DNA of 25,411 bases from JAIRTY01 sp050257395 (GCA_050257395.1 JBLMWU010000290.1:1-25411), one strand, 5' to 3'. Counted from the stretch's first letter, positions 15,096 through 22,286 are shown. Made by a program: numbers and translations. The notes: generated by a model not told the origin, from the letters alone.

Positions 15096-15407
15096 CTCCA
15101 GCGGGACGTAGTCCGGCCGCAGCGCGAGCATCTGCCCGGCCTTGACGACCGTCGGCCCGAGCCGTTCGGCCGTCTCCCGCAGCCGCTGCGGCAGCGGCAG
15201 GTCCGCCGCTGGCTGATGCGGGCACCACCGCCCCCGCCGGAGCGCGCTGGCAACGCGGCAGCGGGGTGACCCGCACGCGCCCAGGCCCAGCGCCTGAACG
15301 AGCCAGCCGAAGCCGCTCGCCGACAGGACGGTGAGGATCTCACCCGCCCGTGCCAGCTGCGCTATGGCCGTGCGCGGCCCGCCTGCCAGCGCGTGTGCCG
15401 TCCTCAC
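15096..15407 (-). pseudogene. Truncated aarF copy (N-terminal 104 codons)
   Basis: The first 104 codons of aarF are duplicated, from GTG 15405-15407 with its GGGAGG site intact, to PLE just after the KAGQMLALRPDYVP motif. Eight residues differ from the parent at 517-2133. The frame then leaves the homology and runs on through the promoter repeat to a stop at 14952, giving a possible 151-residue product. The nucleotide loop, lysine, catalytic loop and DFG are all missing, so it cannot be a working kinase. I call it a remnant; translation of the stub cannot be excluded. Confidence 0.85.
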
Positions 15408-15519
15408 AAGACCTCCCGGGGCTCCGGCCTGCCTGTCGCGTCCGCTGACATCGGCCTGGTGGCGCGCCGGGCCGTCATCTGCGTTCCCTCTGCCCCTCCC
15501 GGCGGGGATCACGCCTCCC
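15096..15519. repeat. Duplicated segment, copy B (aarF 5' end plus upstream region)
   Basis: The direct repeat partner of 1822-2244. Homology begins at CTCCAGCGGGACGTAG and ends near GATCACGCCTCCC. One extra base lies between the ribosome binding site and the upstream part; in this copy it lets the aarF frame stay open back to 15512, which does not happen in the parent. It is flanked on both sides by pieces of the P450-promoter repeat. Confidence 0.88.
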
Positions 15520-15526
15520 CGGTCAG

Positions 15527-15543
15527 CCCGCGGTCGCCGCGGG
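15527..15543. other. Short perfect hairpin in mosaic region
   Basis: CCCGCGG-TCG-CCGCGGG is a perfect 7-bp stem with a three-base loop, just beyond the end of the aarF-derived repeat. It could be a weak terminator or a scar at the recombination junction. No function is shown. Confidence 0.35.
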
Positions 15544-15551
15544 CAGCGCCG

Positions 15552-15685
15552 CCAGGGCGCCCCGGGTCAGCGGTTTTGTCACCTCGCGGTACTGACGTAG
15601 TCGCGCAAGGTGCCTCGGCGCCCCGCTCGCGCCCGCCTGAGGCGAGTCGCGGGGGCACCGAAGCCGGCCCGCGCCGGTGCCTGCT
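15552..15685 (+). repeat. P450-promoter repeat, copy C2 (internally deleted)
   Basis: A third copy of the P450 upstream region. It matches the parent from CCAGGGCG (parent 18335) through TTGTCACCTCGCGGTACTGAC and GCGCAAGGTG, then loses the -10, palindrome, ribosome binding site and start. It resumes with 32 bases (15654-15685) matching the P450 5' coding sequence (18498-18529) at 31 of 32 positions. Between the matching ends lies a hairpin: CCCCG (15621-15625) with CGGGG (15650-15654) and TCGC (15627-15630) with GCGA (15642-15645). This looks like a decayed P450 gene start. Confidence 0.78.
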
Positions 15686-15800
15686 CAAACCGCTGTATCT
15701 CGCTGCCCGGGATATTAATGGCTTGTCTATGGAAGCGGCTCCCCCGCGAATTTACTGTCAGGGCGACGCCTAAGTCACCGGCGACGTGAAGGGGTGCGCC
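15686..15800 (+). promoter_or_regulatory. GH3 upstream region with possible LacI-type operator
   Basis: About 115 bp between the decayed repeat and the GH3 start. It contains an AT-rich patch (GGGATATTAATGGC, 15711-15724), unusual in this GC-rich window, and TGGAAGCGGCTCCC (15730-15743). The latter has one perfect half (TGGAAGCG) of the TGGAAGCGCTTCCA-type sites bound by LacI-family sugar regulators, and matches 11 of 14 positions. A truncated LacI gene lies at 19750-20118. No clear -35/-10 pair can be fixed. Confidence 0.3.
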
Positions 15801-18248
15801 ATGAGACAGAAGATCCATGATCTTGCCAGCCATGGCCTGGCCAGCCACAGCTTACGGGCGAGGGTGACCCGCAGGCCCGTCATCGCAATCGCGGCAGCGC
15901 TGGGGTTGGTGACCGCGATGGCAGTGCCGGTGCTGACCAGGAACACGGCATCGGCGGCGGGCCAGCCCGCCTACCTGAACGCGGCACTGCCGATCGCGGC
16001 CCGGGTCAGCGACCTGCTGGGCCGCATGACGTTACCCGAGAAGATCGGCCAGATGGTGCAGATCGAGGTGACACAGGTCACCGACACCAGCAGCAGCTGC
16101 ACCAGCCAGGGCGGCTTCAACATGCCGAACCCGGCCTGCGAACAGAAGATCTTCGTGGACAATCATGCCGGGTCGATCCTGGCTGGCGGGACCGACATCC
16201 CGGTCGACACGACCGGCAAGGGCGGCCCGGGGAACACCGGCCAGGACTGGGCCACCGAGTACAACACCATGCAGGCCTATGCGATCGCGCACTCGCGACT
16301 GCACATCCCGGTCATCTTCGGGGTGGACGCGGTGCACGGCTTCGGTCACCCCTACCAGGCGCCGCTCTTCCCGCAGTCGATCGGGATGGGCGCCACCTGG
16401 GACCCCTCAGCCGCGCGGGCCGGCGGGGTGGTGACCGCCGACGCCCTGCGGGCGACTGGCTGGAACTGGGACTTCGCGCCCGTCCAGGACCTGGCGCGGG
16501 ACAACCGCTGGGGCCGCACCTATGAGACCTGGGCCGAAGAGCCCGTGCTCGCGGCGGCGATGGGTGCCGCGAACGTGACCGGCATGCAGAGCGTGGGCGG
16601 AGGCAACTCGCTCAAGGTCACCGCCACCGTGAAGCATTTCGCCGGGTACTCCGAATCGATCAACGGGCACGACCGGGCCGAAGCCCAGCTGCCGCTGCGG
16701 TACCTGCAGGACACGTTCCTGCCGTCCTACGCGGGCGGCATCAAGGCGGGGGCCGGGACGGTCATGGTCGACTCCGGATCGATCAACGGGGTGCCCGCGA
16801 CCGCGTCGCGCTACCTGCTCACCACCCTGCTGCGGGACCGGCTCGGCTTCAAGGGCGTGGTGATCAGCGACTACGCGGATGTGCCCGCGCTGGCGAGCAC
16901 CTATCACCTGGCAGCCGGCCTGCCGGGTGCCGCCGCGCTCGCGGTGAACGCCGGCGTTGACATGGCCATGCTGCCGTTCGGCGCCGACCAGTGGCAGGCG
17001 GCGATGCAGCAGGACGTGCGGGACGGCAGCATCACCGTCACCCGGATCAACCAGGCCGTCCAGCGGATCCTCACCCTCAAGTTCCAGCTCGGCCTCTTCG
17101 ACCACCCGATGGTCGACGCGGCCGCCGCGGATGCCGCCGTCACCTCGGGCCGCGACGTGACCCTGCAGGCGGCGCGGGAATCGATGACCCTGCTCCGCAA
17201 CCAGAACAATGCCCTGCCCCTGTCGCCGACCGCGCACGTCGTGGTCACCGGGCCGAGCGCGGACTCGATGACCAACCAGCTCGGCGGCTGGAGCGTGAGC
17301 TGGCAGGGCGTGTTCGGCGCGGGGCACGTCTGCTGCATGGGGCCGGCCGACCAGATCCCGCCCGGGACCACGGTGCTGGCGGGTCTCAAGGCCGAGGACC
17401 CGAACGTGGTCTCCACGCCCGACCAGGCGACGGCCGTCCACGACGCCGCCTCGGCGGATGCCGTGGTGGTGGCCGTCGGGGAGAAGGCGTACGCCGAAGG
17501 GCTCGGCGACAACCCCGCGCCGCAGCTGACACCCGACCAGAAATCGCTGATCAGCGCCCTTGAAGGGACCGGCAAGCCGGTGATCGTGGTGGTGATCGCC
17601 GGCAGGCCGCTGGGCCTCGGCCCGGCCGAGAACGCCGACGGGCTGCTGATGGCCTGGCAGGGCAGCACCGAAGCGGGTCAGGCTGCCGCCGATGTCATCT
17701 TCGGGAAGGTCAACCCGAGCGGGAAGCTGCCGGTGAGCTGGCCATCCGACGCGGCGGAGCCGGGCGGGGACTTCAACACGACAGCCCCCTCGCCACTCGG
17801 CGACCAGCCGAAGTTCTTCGACCTGCTGCCGTCCACCGGCTCCGGCCAGGGCAGCGGCTACAACCCGCTGTACCCGTTCGGGTTCGGTCTCTCCTACACC
17901 ACGTTCCAGCTGAGCGGGCTGTCCGCGACCGGCAGCGTCAGCAGCAACGGCACGGTGACGGCGAACGTCACCGTGACCAACACGGGCGGCCGGGCCGGCA
18001 CCGACATCGTGCCCGTGTACGTCCACCAGCCTGTCAGTGCCGTCCTTGTGCCGAATCAGCGCCTGGCCGGGTTCACCAGGGTGACCCTGGACCCCGGCCA
18101 GTCCAAGACCGTGCACATCTCGTTCCCCGTATCGGAACTGGCGGTGACCCCGGGTGACATCGAGGGCACCGGCGTCCCGCAGGTGGAGCTCGGCGGCTAC
18201 CAGGTGCAGGCCGGCTCGATGAGCGCCGGCTTCACCATCCACCGCTGA
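15801..18248 (+). CDS. Secreted glycoside hydrolase family 3 beta-glucosidase/exoglucanase
   Basis: An 815-residue exported GH3 enzyme that removes glucose units from beta-glucans or beta-glucosides. Residues 1-53 form a long signal peptide: a charged start, RR at 24-25, a hydrophobic core (PVIAIAAALGLVTAMAVPVL) and a cleavage site near SAAGQ. Whether it uses Sec or Tat is unclear. The GH3 N-domain shows IPVIFGVDAVHGFGHPY, DFAPVQDLARDNRWGRTYE, VKHFAGYSESINGHDRAEA and the nucleophile Asp357 in VISDYADV. The GH3 C-domain follows (ESMTLLRNQNNALPLS... VVVAVGEKAYAEGLGDN... KLPVSWP), then an Fn3-like domain (about 695-810; YPFGFGLSYTTF onward). ATG 15801 is chosen for AAGGGG six bases upstream; GTG 15786 is in frame but lacks this. 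A strong terminator follows. Confidence 0.93.
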   Translation: MRQKIHDLASHGLASHSLRARVTRRPVIAIAAALGLVTAMAVPVLTRNTASAAGQPAYLNAALPIAARVSDLLGRMTLPEKIGQMVQIEVTQVTDTSSSCTSQGGFNMPNPACEQKIFVDNHAGSILAGGTDIPVDTTGKGGPGNTGQDWATEYNTMQAYAIAHSRLHIPVIFGVDAVHGFGHPYQAPLFPQSIGMGATWDPSAARAGGVVTADALRATGWNWDFAPVQDLARDNRWGRTYETWAEEPVLAAAMGAANVTGMQSVGGGNSLKVTATVKHFAGYSESINGHDRAEAQLPLRYLQDTFLPSYAGGIKAGAGTVMVDSGSINGVPATASRYLLTTLLRDRLGFKGVVISDYADVPALASTYHLAAGLPGAAALAVNAGVDMAMLPFGADQWQAAMQQDVRDGSITVTRINQAVQRILTLKFQLGLFDHPMVDAAAADAAVTSGRDVTLQAARESMTLLRNQNNALPLSPTAHVVVTGPSADSMTNQLGGWSVSWQGVFGAGHVCCMGPADQIPPGTTVLAGLKAEDPNVVSTPDQATAVHDAASADAVVVAVGEKAYAEGLGDNPAPQLTPDQKSLISALEGTGKPVIVVVIAGRPLGLGPAENADGLLMAWQGSTEAGQAAADVIFGKVNPSGKLPVSWPSDAAEPGGDFNTTAPSPLGDQPKFFDLLPSTGSGQGSGYNPLYPFGFGLSYTTFQLSGLSATGSVSSNGTVTANVTVTNTGGRAGTDIVPVYVHQPVSAVLVPNQRLAGFTRVTLDPGQSKTVHISFPVSELAVTPGDIEGTGVPQVELGGYQVQAGSMSAGFTIHR

Positions 18249-18254
18249 GCCGCC

Positions 18255-18294
18255 CGCCCGCCCGTGCCGCCCGGCTGCGCGGCACGGGCGGGCG
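18255..18294 (+). terminator. Strong hairpin terminator after GH3 gene
   Basis: A perfect 16-bp GC-rich stem, 18255-18270 with 18279-18294, around the eight-base loop CCGGCTGC, starting six bases after the GH3 stop. There is no U-tract (I-shaped terminator, common in actinobacteria). It insulates the GH3 gene from the P450 promoter that follows. Confidence 0.8.
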
Positions 18295-18374
18295 CGGGGT
18301 GCCTGCTGTCAGGCCGGGCCGAAAGCAGGCGCATCCAGGGCGGCACGGGTCAGCCGTCTTGTCACCTCATGGTA

Positions 18375-18404
18375 CTGACATAGTTGCGCAAAGTGAGCTA
18401 ACGT
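18375..18404 (+). promoter_or_regulatory. Candidate promoter of the third P450 gene
   Basis: CTGACA (18375-18380) and TAACGT (18399-18404) are separated by 18 bp. The pair is conserved in copy C1 (CTGACA / TAGCGT, same spacing), which supports it. Transcription would start near 18411, giving a leader of about 60 bases before the mini-ORF. Confidence 0.5.
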
Positions 18405-18433
18405 CCGTTCGGCGGGGTTACCGGGACGGCCGT

Positions 18434-18444
18434 TCGGTGACCGA
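18434..18444. promoter_or_regulatory. Palindrome TCGGTGACCGA, candidate operator
   Basis: A perfect 11-bp palindrome with a central G, 30 bp downstream of the -10 and 17 bp upstream of the GGAGG. It is unchanged in copy C1 (15020-15030) although the surrounding bases differ. The position suits a roadblock repressor or an RNA-level element. Confidence 0.4.
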
Positions 18445-18471
18445 CCGTGGTGCACCCCGCGGAGGACCTCC

Positions 18472-18495
18472 ATGATGCAGGTGACGGCCGGATGA
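18472..18495 (+). CDS. Seven-codon leader ORF overlapping the P450 start
   Basis: ATG ATG CAG GTG ACG GCC GGA TGA encodes MMQVTAG. It owns the only good ribosome binding site here (GGAGG, 18461-18465, six bases upstream). Its TGA overlaps the P450 ATG (18492-18494) as ATGA, so the P450 is probably translated by termination-reinitiation. In copy C1, which lacks ATGACGG, the equivalent frame (MTQATAGT) would have run straight into the P450 frame. The leader therefore seems to come from a seven-base insertion at an ancestral P450 start. An alternative is an in-frame GTG at 18447 with no clear site. Confidence 0.5.
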   Translation: MMQVTAG

Positions 18496-19697
18496 CGGGC
18501 ACCGAAGCCGGCCCGCGCCGGTACCTGCTGCGCGGCCGCGAGTCCTGGCGGTCGCCCTGGGACGACTACCGCTGGCTGCGCAACCACGACCCCGTGCACC
18601 GCGGCGAGCATCCGCAGTTCGGTGAGTTCTTCGTGCTCTCGCGCTTCGCGGACGTGTTCGACGCGGCGCGGGACACCGCCACGTTCTCCTCGGCCCGGGG
18701 CCTGACGCTCGACCCCGACGACATGAGGCTGTTCGCGGGCCGGGCTGCGCCCATCGTGATGATGGACCCGCCCGACCACACCGCCATCCGCCGTCTCGTC
18801 AGCCCGCCCATGACCCGGCGGCAGGTCGCGCGGTTCGAGCCGAAGATCGCCGCGTTCGTCGACGCCCGCCTCGACGAGATCGCCGACCTCGGTGACGTGG
18901 AGCTCGACATCATCGGGTGGCTGTTCAAGCCGCTGCCGAGCTTCCTCGTCGCGCACTATCTCGGCGTGCCGCCGGCCGACCGGCGGCGGTTCGGCGCCTG
19001 GACGAACGCGATCGTCGCGGCGAACGCGTCCGGCGAGATCGCCAGCGCCGGGCAGGCCTTCGCGGAGCTGTTCGACTACGCGGGTCACCTCATCGAGCGC
19101 CGCCGCGGCCAGCAAGGTGAGGACCTGGTCTCCGGGCTGCTGGCCGCCCAGGCCCGGGACGTGGACGAGTTCTGGATCGTGGGCTTCGTGTTCACGATGG
19201 TGACCGGCGGCAACGACACGACCACCGGCCTGCTCGGCGGGGCTGCCGAGCTGCTCACCGAGCATCGCGACCAGCGGCAGCGCCTGCTCGGCAACCCGGC
19301 GATGATCCGCCGGTCCGTTGAGGAGTTCCTGCGCCTCACCACTCCCGTGCAGAACCTGGCGCGCACGGCAACCCGCGACGTGCAGGCCGGCGGCACCCTG
19401 ATCCCCGCGGGCCGCAAGGTCATGCTGCTGTTCGGGTCCGCGAACCGGGACGAGCGCGAGTTCGGGCCTACGGCCGGGGAGCTGGACGTCGGCAGGCCGA
19501 TCGGCAAGATCGTCGCGTTCGGCTACGGCGCCCACCACTGTCTCGGCGCGGCGGTCGCGCGGCTTGCCGCAGGCGTGGCCCTCGAGCGGCTGCTCGCGCG
19601 CTTTCCCCGGTTCGAGGCGGACGGCGCCCGCGGCCGGTACGCGCCGGGATTCGCCGTCCGCCGCTTCGAGACGCTGCCCTTCCGCGCCTCGCCCTGA
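18492..19697 (+). CDS. Cytochrome P450 (canonical, distinct from the other two)
   Basis: A 401-residue bacterial P450. Motifs: MDPPDHTAIRRLV (91-103, heme-propionate region), a canonical I-helix GGNDTTT (239-245, acid D242 and T243), ExxR in EEFLRL (E278, R281), and the heme loop FGYGAHHCLG with Cys350. Layout and motifs resemble the actinobacterial groups that hydroxylate steroids, terpenoids or fatty acids (CYP125/142-like), but a subfamily cannot be assigned by eye. It differs clearly from the AGxH pair at 2347 and 9051. ATG 18492 is chosen because the start overlaps a leader ORF stop; GTG 18447 would add 15 residues. No ferredoxin is adjacent; the one at 8831 could serve it. Confidence 0.93.
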   Translation: MTGTEAGPRRYLLRGRESWRSPWDDYRWLRNHDPVHRGEHPQFGEFFVLSRFADVFDAARDTATFSSARGLTLDPDDMRLFAGRAAPIVMMDPPDHTAIRRLVSPPMTRRQVARFEPKIAAFVDARLDEIADLGDVELDIIGWLFKPLPSFLVAHYLGVPPADRRRFGAWTNAIVAANASGEIASAGQAFAELFDYAGHLIERRRGQQGEDLVSGLLAAQARDVDEFWIVGFVFTMVTGGNDTTTGLLGGAAELLTEHRDQRQRLLGNPAMIRRSVEEFLRLTTPVQNLARTATRDVQAGGTLIPAGRKVMLLFGSANRDEREFGPTAGELDVGRPIGKIVAFGYGAHHCLGAAVARLAAGVALERLLARFPRFEADGARGRYAPGFAVRRFETLPFRASP

Positions 19698-19749
19698 GCC
19701 GCCTGCACCGCGGGCTGAATGCGCCGCCCGGGCTGGCCGCGCTGCCGGC

Positions 19750-20118
19750 TCAGGCGGAGGCGCGGATGACCAGCTCGCTGCTCAGCACGACGTGGACGGG
19801 GCGGCTGACCCGGCCGGCCATGTGGTCGTCCAGGATCTGCAGCGCCTCCAGGGCGGTCTGCTCGATCGGGTTGCGCATGGTGGTCAGCGCCGGCTCGACC
19901 ATGGTGGCGGCGGCCGAGTCGTCGAAGCCGGCCACGGCCACGTCCCCGGGAATCCGCCGCCCGGCCTCGCGCAGCGCGCCGATCGCCCCGGCCGCCATCA
20001 GGTCGGAGGCGACGAAGAGCGCGCGCAGCTCTTCGCAGCGGGCGAGCAGCTGCCCGGCCCCGGCCCGCCCGCTGCGCAGGGACCAGTCACCGGCGGCGAC
20101 GAGGTCCGGGCGGCGAGG
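19750..20118 (-). pseudogene. LacI-family regulator, truncated (effector-domain C-terminal third only)
   Basis: The minus strand encodes PDLVAAGDWSLRSGRAGAGQLL, LFVASDLMAAGAIGALREAG, RIPGDVAVAGFDDS and a normal C-terminal end (SSELVIRASA, stop 19750-19752). This is the last part of the periplasmic-binding-like effector domain of a LacI repressor. Homology stops near 20118; the DNA-binding HTH and about two thirds of the protein are missing, and no start with a ribosome binding site is seen. An internal ATG at 19998 would give only 82 residues. It cannot bind DNA. It may once have controlled the GH3 gene (inference from the usual LacI-glycosidase pairing). Confidence 0.85.
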
Positions 20119-20210
20119 AGCACAGCGCCGCCACCCTGATGAACGTGGGCATCGCCCTGCCGTCCGGCGCGGACTTCGGCAGCACGCTGATCCGTCTCAG
20201 CCGCTGCTGA
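20115..20210 (+). other. Orphan C-terminal coding fragment at a rearrangement junction
   Basis: Exactly where LacI homology ends, the plus strand has an open frame reading EEHSAATLMNVGIALPSGAD... and ending at TGA 20208-20210. It has no start and I do not recognise the family. It may be the tail of a gene fused to the LacI remnant by deletion, or chance. The remaining 60 bases before the next gene (to 20271) show nothing. Confidence 0.25.
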
Positions 20211-20271
20211 CGGTCACGCGCAGACGCAGGTCAACAGGTACGCCTGCCCGCCCCGGCCAGCCAGCCGCAGC

Positions 20272-21099
20272 TCAGTGCGGGCGGCCGGCCCCGGTGATGC
20301 CGCCGTCGACCGGGATGACGGCCCCGGTGACGTAGCGGCCGGCGCGCGAGGCCAGGTAGATGGCGGCGCCGGCGACGTCGTCGGGATGCCCGACCCGGCC
20401 GAGCGGGACGCCTGACTCGACCATGGCCCGGGCCGCGGGGTCGTCCAGCGCGAACGCCATCATCTTGCTCTCGAACGGCCCGGGCGCCAGGGCGTTCACC
20501 GTGACCGACTCGGCTGCCAGCCGGGCGGCGAGCTGGCGGGTGAGCATGTGCACGGCCGCCTTGCTCGCGCCGTAGGCGTAGTTCTCCATGACGGACGGCC
20601 GCAGCCCGTCGACCGACCCGATGTTGATCACCCGGGCAGGGTCGTCAGCGGTGGCCGCGGCGCGCAGCAGCGGCAGGCAGCGCACGGTGAGGTGGAACAT
20701 CGCCTTCACGTTGATGTTCCAGATCTTGTCGAACGCGGCGAGCGGATACTCCTCGAGCGGGGCGCCCCAGGTGGCCCCCGCGTTGTTCACCAGGATGTGC
20801 AGGCGGTCCTCGCGCCCGGCGACCTCCGCCGCGAACCGCTCCGCGCCGGCCGGATCGGCGAGATCGGCCGGCAGCGAGACGCAGTCACCCCAGGCGGCGA
20901 GCTCAGCCGCCTTGGCGTCGCAGGCGTCCTTTTTCCGCCCGGTGATGTACACGCGGCAGCCCGCCTTCACCAGGCCCCCCGCGATCATCGCCCCGATGCC
21001 CCTGGACCCGCCCGTCACCACGGCCGTCTTGCCGGCCACGGAGAACAGGGACGCGCTCGCGTCCTCGGGTACCGGACTGCCGGTCAGATCGCTGCCCAT
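20272..21099 (-). CDS. Short-chain dehydrogenase/reductase (NADP type)
   Basis: A 275-residue classical SDR with a 20-residue N-terminal extension. TGGSRGIG (29-36), R55 in TGRKKD after strand 2 (NADPH preference), NNAG (105-108), S162 in NIGSVDG, Y176/K180 in YGASK, and GRYVTGAVIPVDGG near the end. The pattern resembles the RhlG/3-oxoacyl reductase-like subgroup. ATG at 21097-21099 is preceded by GAAAGG. Only 29 bp separate it from the divergent metallo-hydrolase gene, so the two transcripts must have overlapping promoters or promoters inside each other's coding ends. The substrate is unknown. Confidence 0.92.
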   Translation of the reverse strand: MGSDLTGSPVPEDASASLFSVAGKTAVVTGGSRGIGAMIAGGLVKAGCRVYITGRKKDACDAKAAELAAWGDCVSLPADLADPAGAERFAAEVAGREDRLHILVNNAGATWGAPLEEYPLAAFDKIWNINVKAMFHLTVRCLPLLRAAATADDPARVINIGSVDGLRPSVMENYAYGASKAAVHMLTRQLAARLAAESVTVNALAPGPFESKMMAFALDDPAARAMVESGVPLGRVGHPDDVAGAAIYLASRAGRYVTGAVIPVDGGITGAGRPH

Positions 21100-21128
21100 G
21101 ACGGTGCCTTTCTGGGAAGGTGTGTCTT

Positions 21129-21911
21129 GTGGACGAGTCAGGCGCCCGGGGGCCCCGGGTCGATGTTCTCCTGGAGGGTTTCGGGATCGGCACGAACGCC
21201 GGCCGGGCCGCCTTCTGCACGGTCATCCTCATCGAGGGCCGGGACGCCCGCGGCGAGCTTACGCGCATCGTCGTCGATCCAGCGCACGTGGGCAGGCGCA
21301 CCTTCCTCGCCGGCGCGCTCGCCAGCCGGGGGCTGACCCCGGCGGACATCGACATGGTCGTGCTCACCCACGGCCACTGGGACCACATGCAGAACGTCGA
21401 TGTCTTCGGCCAGGTGCCGGTGTGCATTCACCCGGTGGAGCGCCGGTACTGCTACCAGCCTCACCCGAACGACTGGGCGACCCCGGGCTGGACCGGCGCC
21501 ATCCTCGACCGCATGGACGTCCGTGAGATCGAGGACGGGGACGAGCTCATCCCCGGGGTCGGCATCGTGAGCCTGCCGGGGCACACCGTCGGCAGCATCG
21601 GCATCACCGTGGCGAACGAGCAGGGGGTCTCCCTGATCTCCGGCGACGCGCTGCACAGTGCCCCCGTCGCGCTCAGCCGGCAGGCTCCGCTGGTGTTCGG
21701 TGACCCTGACGACGCCGCGGCGAGCATCGGCCGCGCCGTCGCCCTGGCGGACGTGATCTACCCGGGGCATGATCAGGCGTTCCGGCTGACCGGCGGTCGC
21801 GACTTCGAGTACGTGCGTCCTTTCAGCCTCGTCATCACCGGTGTCTCCGCGGACCGGCCCGGGCTGAGCTTCGACCCCAGCCGGCCGCAGCCGTGGGTCA
21901 TGCCGCGCTGA
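21129..21911 (+). CDS. Metallo-beta-lactamase-fold hydrolase
   Basis: A 260-residue MBL-fold enzyme. The complete di-zinc site is visible: THGHWDH (H81, H83, D85, H86), H152 in LPGHTVGS, D173 in ISGDALHS and H214 in YPGHDQ. Proteins of this shape include lactonases (AHL-lactonase type) and thioester hydrolases; no residue here decides between them. GTG 21129 is chosen because GGGAAGG (21114-21120) is eight bases upstream; an in-frame GTG at 21120 overlaps that site. A small GNAT gene follows nine bases after the stop, probably in the same transcript. In this context it may open a lactone formed after oxygenation (inference). Confidence 0.9.
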   Translation: MDESGARGPRVDVLLEGFGIGTNAGRAAFCTVILIEGRDARGELTRIVVDPAHVGRRTFLAGALASRGLTPADIDMVVLTHGHWDHMQNVDVFGQVPVCIHPVERRYCYQPHPNDWATPGWTGAILDRMDVREIEDGDELIPGVGIVSLPGHTVGSIGITVANEQGVSLISGDALHSAPVALSRQAPLVFGDPDDAAASIGRAVALADVIYPGHDQAFRLTGGRDFEYVRPFSLVITGVSADRPGLSFDPSRPQPWVMPR

Positions 21912-21920
21912 GGAGTACCC

Positions 21921-22232
21921 ATGAGCGACGACCAGCTGATCCACGACAACCGGGCAGGCTCACGCTTCGAGATCCGGGTCGGCGGCCAGCTCGCCGAGCT
22001 CGTGTACCGGCGAAACGGCAACCGGCTCGTGCTCATCCACACCGGGGTGCCGCCCGAGCTCGGGGGGCAGGGCCTCGGCGGCCGGCTGGTGACGGCCGCG
22101 GTCGGCCAGGCGGCCCGGGACGGCCTGACCGTCGTGCCGCTGTGCCCGTTCGCCCGCGGCTGGCTGGAGGGTCACCCGGACGTGGCGGGCCGCGCCGCCA
22201 TCGACTGGGGTGATGGCCCCGGGTCCGGCTGA
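21921..22232 (+). CDS. Small GNAT-like N-acetyltransferase (YidJ/GNAT_2 type)
   Basis: A 103-residue single-domain GNAT of the short class. It has the N-terminal strand pair RFEIRVGGQLAELVYRRNGNRLVLIHTGVPPELGGQGLGGRLV, containing the acetyl-CoA pyrophosphate loop (QGLGGRL), then GLTVVPLCPFARGWLEGHP, a signature of the family. Substrates are generally unknown. ATG 21921 follows the MBL stop by nine bases with GAGGAG upstream. A strong hairpin 55 bp after its stop ends the transcript. Confidence 0.9.
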   Translation: MSDDQLIHDNRAGSRFEIRVGGQLAELVYRRNGNRLVLIHTGVPPELGGQGLGGRLVTAAVGQAARDGLTVVPLCPFARGWLEGHPDVAGRAAIDWGDGPGSG

Positions 22233-22286
22233 CGGCCGGGGTACTCCAGGGCTGCGCTGACTCCGCTCCTGCTGACCGCGCAGGGA

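Larger units (their letters stand above)
18335..18529 (+). repeat. P450-promoter repeat, parent copy C3
   Basis: The complete copy of the repeat, holding the promoter, palindrome, ribosome binding site, leader ORF and first codons of the third P450. Copies C1 (14944-15081) and C2 (15552-15685) are partial. In C2 and C3 the minus strand also keeps a short GTG frame (VTKPLTRGAL / VTRRLTRAAL) ending at a TGA; its meaning is unclear. Confidence 0.8.

Noticed and set aside
14929..15800. Insertion sequence or integron-like element
   Set aside because: No transposase or integrase frame, no terminal inverted repeats and no target-site duplication seen; the repeats derive from neighbouring genes.
18309..19538. 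409-codon minus-strand frame opposite the third P450
   Set aside because: No family features; its sequence is the reverse complement of P450 codons. Only its last short part lies in the repeat and is mentioned there.
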